In this document: piece by piece, positions 62,974-64,000 of the stretch | How the letters are laid out: each line of letters begins with the position of its first letter | How positions within the stretch are numbered: the stretch's first letter is position 1 | Assembly (NCBI RefSeq): GCF_900116225.1 | Contig: NZ_FOZZ01000005.1 | Span: forward strand, 124,001-188,000 | DNA from: Sphingobacterium wenxiniae | GTDB taxonomy: Bacteria > Bacteroidota > Bacteroidia > Sphingobacteriales > Sphingobacteriaceae | Length of the DNA: 64,000 nucleotides | Direction of reading: 5' to 3' | Notes under the pieces: model-generated | The model's database searches: none | Seen by the model: only the letters and a program-made list of their open reading frames with translations | Told to the model about the DNA's origin: nothing | Program-made: the position numbers and the translations under genes

Positions 62974-64000
62974 ATGGAAAATAAAGCGATAGCCAAAACT
63001 TTCAAGCTTCTTAGCCAGCTCATGGAGCTGCATAACCAAAATCCTTTTCGCACCAAGGCTGTAGCTTCGGCATCTTTCAAAATTGACAAACTCCCTTTTG
63101 CTGCCGCACAAGCCAGCATGGAACAATTAAGCGAACAACAAGGTGTCGGCAAAAGCACTGCCGAAAAAATTAGGACTTTGATAGAAAGCGGGAGCTTACC
63201 TGAACTTGATACGCTCCTCGAAAAGACACCGAGGGGTATATTGGACATGCTTGGCATCAAAGGTTTAGGGCCTAAGAAAATCCAGATCATCTGGAACGAT
63301 TTGGGAATCGAGTCTGTAGGAGAGCTTCTATATGCTTGCAACGAAAACAGACTTATCGAAGCGAAAGGCTTTGGCCTGAAAACGCAGGAAGATATCAAGA
63401 AATCCATAGAATTTTCTATCAGTAACCAAGGAAGATTCCTATATGCCAAAGTAAAACCTTTGGCAGAACAGGCATTTGCCGACCTCAGCAAAGCTTTTCC
63501 GGCGGCCCGATTTTCATTTACCGGCGATTTTAGGCGCAAGGTTGAGATTATTAATGCCATTGGCATTATAACCACAGCAAACAACGCGGAATTGATCAAC
63601 TTTCTAAACGACAACAGTACTTACACCGTAACTGATCAATTGGAAAATTCACTATTCGCAACCGATGAAACAGGTGTAAAATATCAAATTCTGTATAGCA
63701 GCGTAGAAGATTTCGCATTGAAACTTTTACAATCAACCGGTTCGGAAACACATATCCAGCAATTGCTGGATATATCCTCCCCTCTCCCTTCACTGGATTC
63801 CGAAGAAGCAATCTACAAGCAATTAGGCTTGGATTTTATAGAACCTGAACTTCGCGAGGGGCTGGATGAAATCGACCTGGCAAAAGCACATAAGCTGCCA
63901 AAACTCATCACTTTCGATGACCTTAAAGGCACCTTGCACAACCACTCCACATACAGTGATGGCGTGCACAGCCTAGAGCAGATGGCTCGCCACTGCAAGG
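62974..64000 (+). CDS. PolX-like HhH/PHP protein, degenerate polymerase domain (partial, runs off the end)
   Basis: The visible 342 codons begin MENKAIAKTFKLLSQLMELH, the PolX N-terminus, then helix-hairpin-helix elements (about 85-105, GIKGLGPKKIQ and GFGLKTQEDIKK). A PHP metal-hydrolase domain opens at the right edge (LHNHSTYSDGVHS). In between, GDFRRKVEIINAIGIITT (residues 184-201) aligns with the polymerase nucleotidyl-transfer motif, but the D-x-D metal ligands are replaced by Ala195 and Gly197, so polymerase activity is doubtful. The ATG at 62974 is used; an ATG at 62967 is out of frame and hits a stop. The gene is cut by the window end. Confidence 0.88.
   Translation, partial: MENKAIAKTFKLLSQLMELHNQNPFRTKAVASASFKIDKLPFAAAQASMEQLSEQQGVGKSTAEKIRTLIESGSLPELDTLLEKTPRGILDMLGIKGLGPKKIQIIWNDLGIESVGELLYACNENRLIEAKGFGLKTQEDIKKSIEFSISNQGRFLYAKVKPLAEQAFADLSKAFPAARFSFTGDFRRKVEIINAIGIITTANNAELINFLNDNSTYTVTDQLENSLFATDETGVKYQILYSSVEDFALKLLQSTGSETHIQQLLDISSPLPSLDSEEAIYKQLGLDFIEPELREGLDEIDLAKAHKLPKLITFDDLKGTLHNHSTYSDGVHSLEQMARHCK

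Noticed and set aside
1-64000. tRNA, rRNA, prophage, integrase, transposase or replication origin
   Set aside because: None was recognised on either strand; the spacers are short and the gene content is chromosomal.

Overview
The window looks like a chromosome segment of a Bacteroidota species, most likely family Sphingobacteriaceae and probably Sphingobacterium or a close relative. The reasons are: moderate-to-low GC; almost no Shine-Dalgarno sequences; promoters of the Bacteroidota type (TTTG, about 19-21 bases, TAnnTTTG); type IX secretion 'type B' sorting domains with PorP/SprF and PorE-like partners; a fused alpha-keto acid dehydrogenase E1; S46 peptidase, DUF3078, DUF3467 and GH125 genes. 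I saw no insertion sequence, prophage, CRISPR array, tRNA or rRNA gene. Most of the content is core or housekeeping; the accessory character lies mainly in the surface-protein region.

Layout. 1-5.5 kb: aromatic amino acid genes on + (pheA, DAHP synthase/chorismate mutase fusion, aroA, aroC), followed by a ROK-type kinase that overlaps aroC. 5.5-7.9 kb: fused E1 of a 2-oxoacid dehydrogenase on -, converging on the aro cluster at a terminator that contains both stop codons. 8.6-10.6 kb: an unknown protein, a DUF1080 lipoprotein and a Nudix hydrolase. 10.6-13.3 kb: rlmH with a 44-residue membrane protein downstream, a DUF3078 outer-membrane protein, two probable small RNAs on -, and riboflavin synthase. 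13.5-18.5 kb: ClC channel behind oxyR, and a divergent DPP11-type S46 peptidase.

18.6-32.6 kb: a three-gene surface operon on -. It encodes a giant (about 3,680-residue) repeat adhesin with a type B sorting domain, a PorP/SprF protein, and a TPR/PD40/OmpA protein, which resembles the SprB-SprF arrangement of gliding bacteria. After a 1.26 kb AT-rich gene-free stretch come a ZIP transporter and the thrS-infC-rpmI-rplT translation cluster (33.9-38.1 kb). A second type B sorted protein (38.2-40.6 kb), queE, and a second TPR/PD40/OmpA protein (42.0-43.9 kb) follow.

44-54 kb: two Gfo/Idh/MocA oxidoreductases, a DUF819 membrane protein, a GNAT-nitrilase fusion, DUF3467, an M42 aminopeptidase, lgt, aroQ and a RemB/Wzi-like outer-membrane protein. 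54-59.7 kb: GH125 alpha-mannosidase, murI, a PagL-like lipid A deacylase, sufE and sufS. 59.8-62.8 kb: an acyl-ACP desaturase, a MarR regulator, an NADPH-ferredoxin reductase and a [2Fe-2S] ferredoxin, which together look like a self-contained fatty-acid desaturation module. The window ends inside a PolX-like gene whose polymerase D-x-D motif appears to be lost.

The observations most worth following up are the tandem minus-strand small RNAs with C-rich terminator loops (12.3-12.6 kb), the adhesin operon with its unassigned repeated module, the desaturase electron-transfer module with its candidate MarR operators, the degenerate PolX, and the 44-residue membrane protein.
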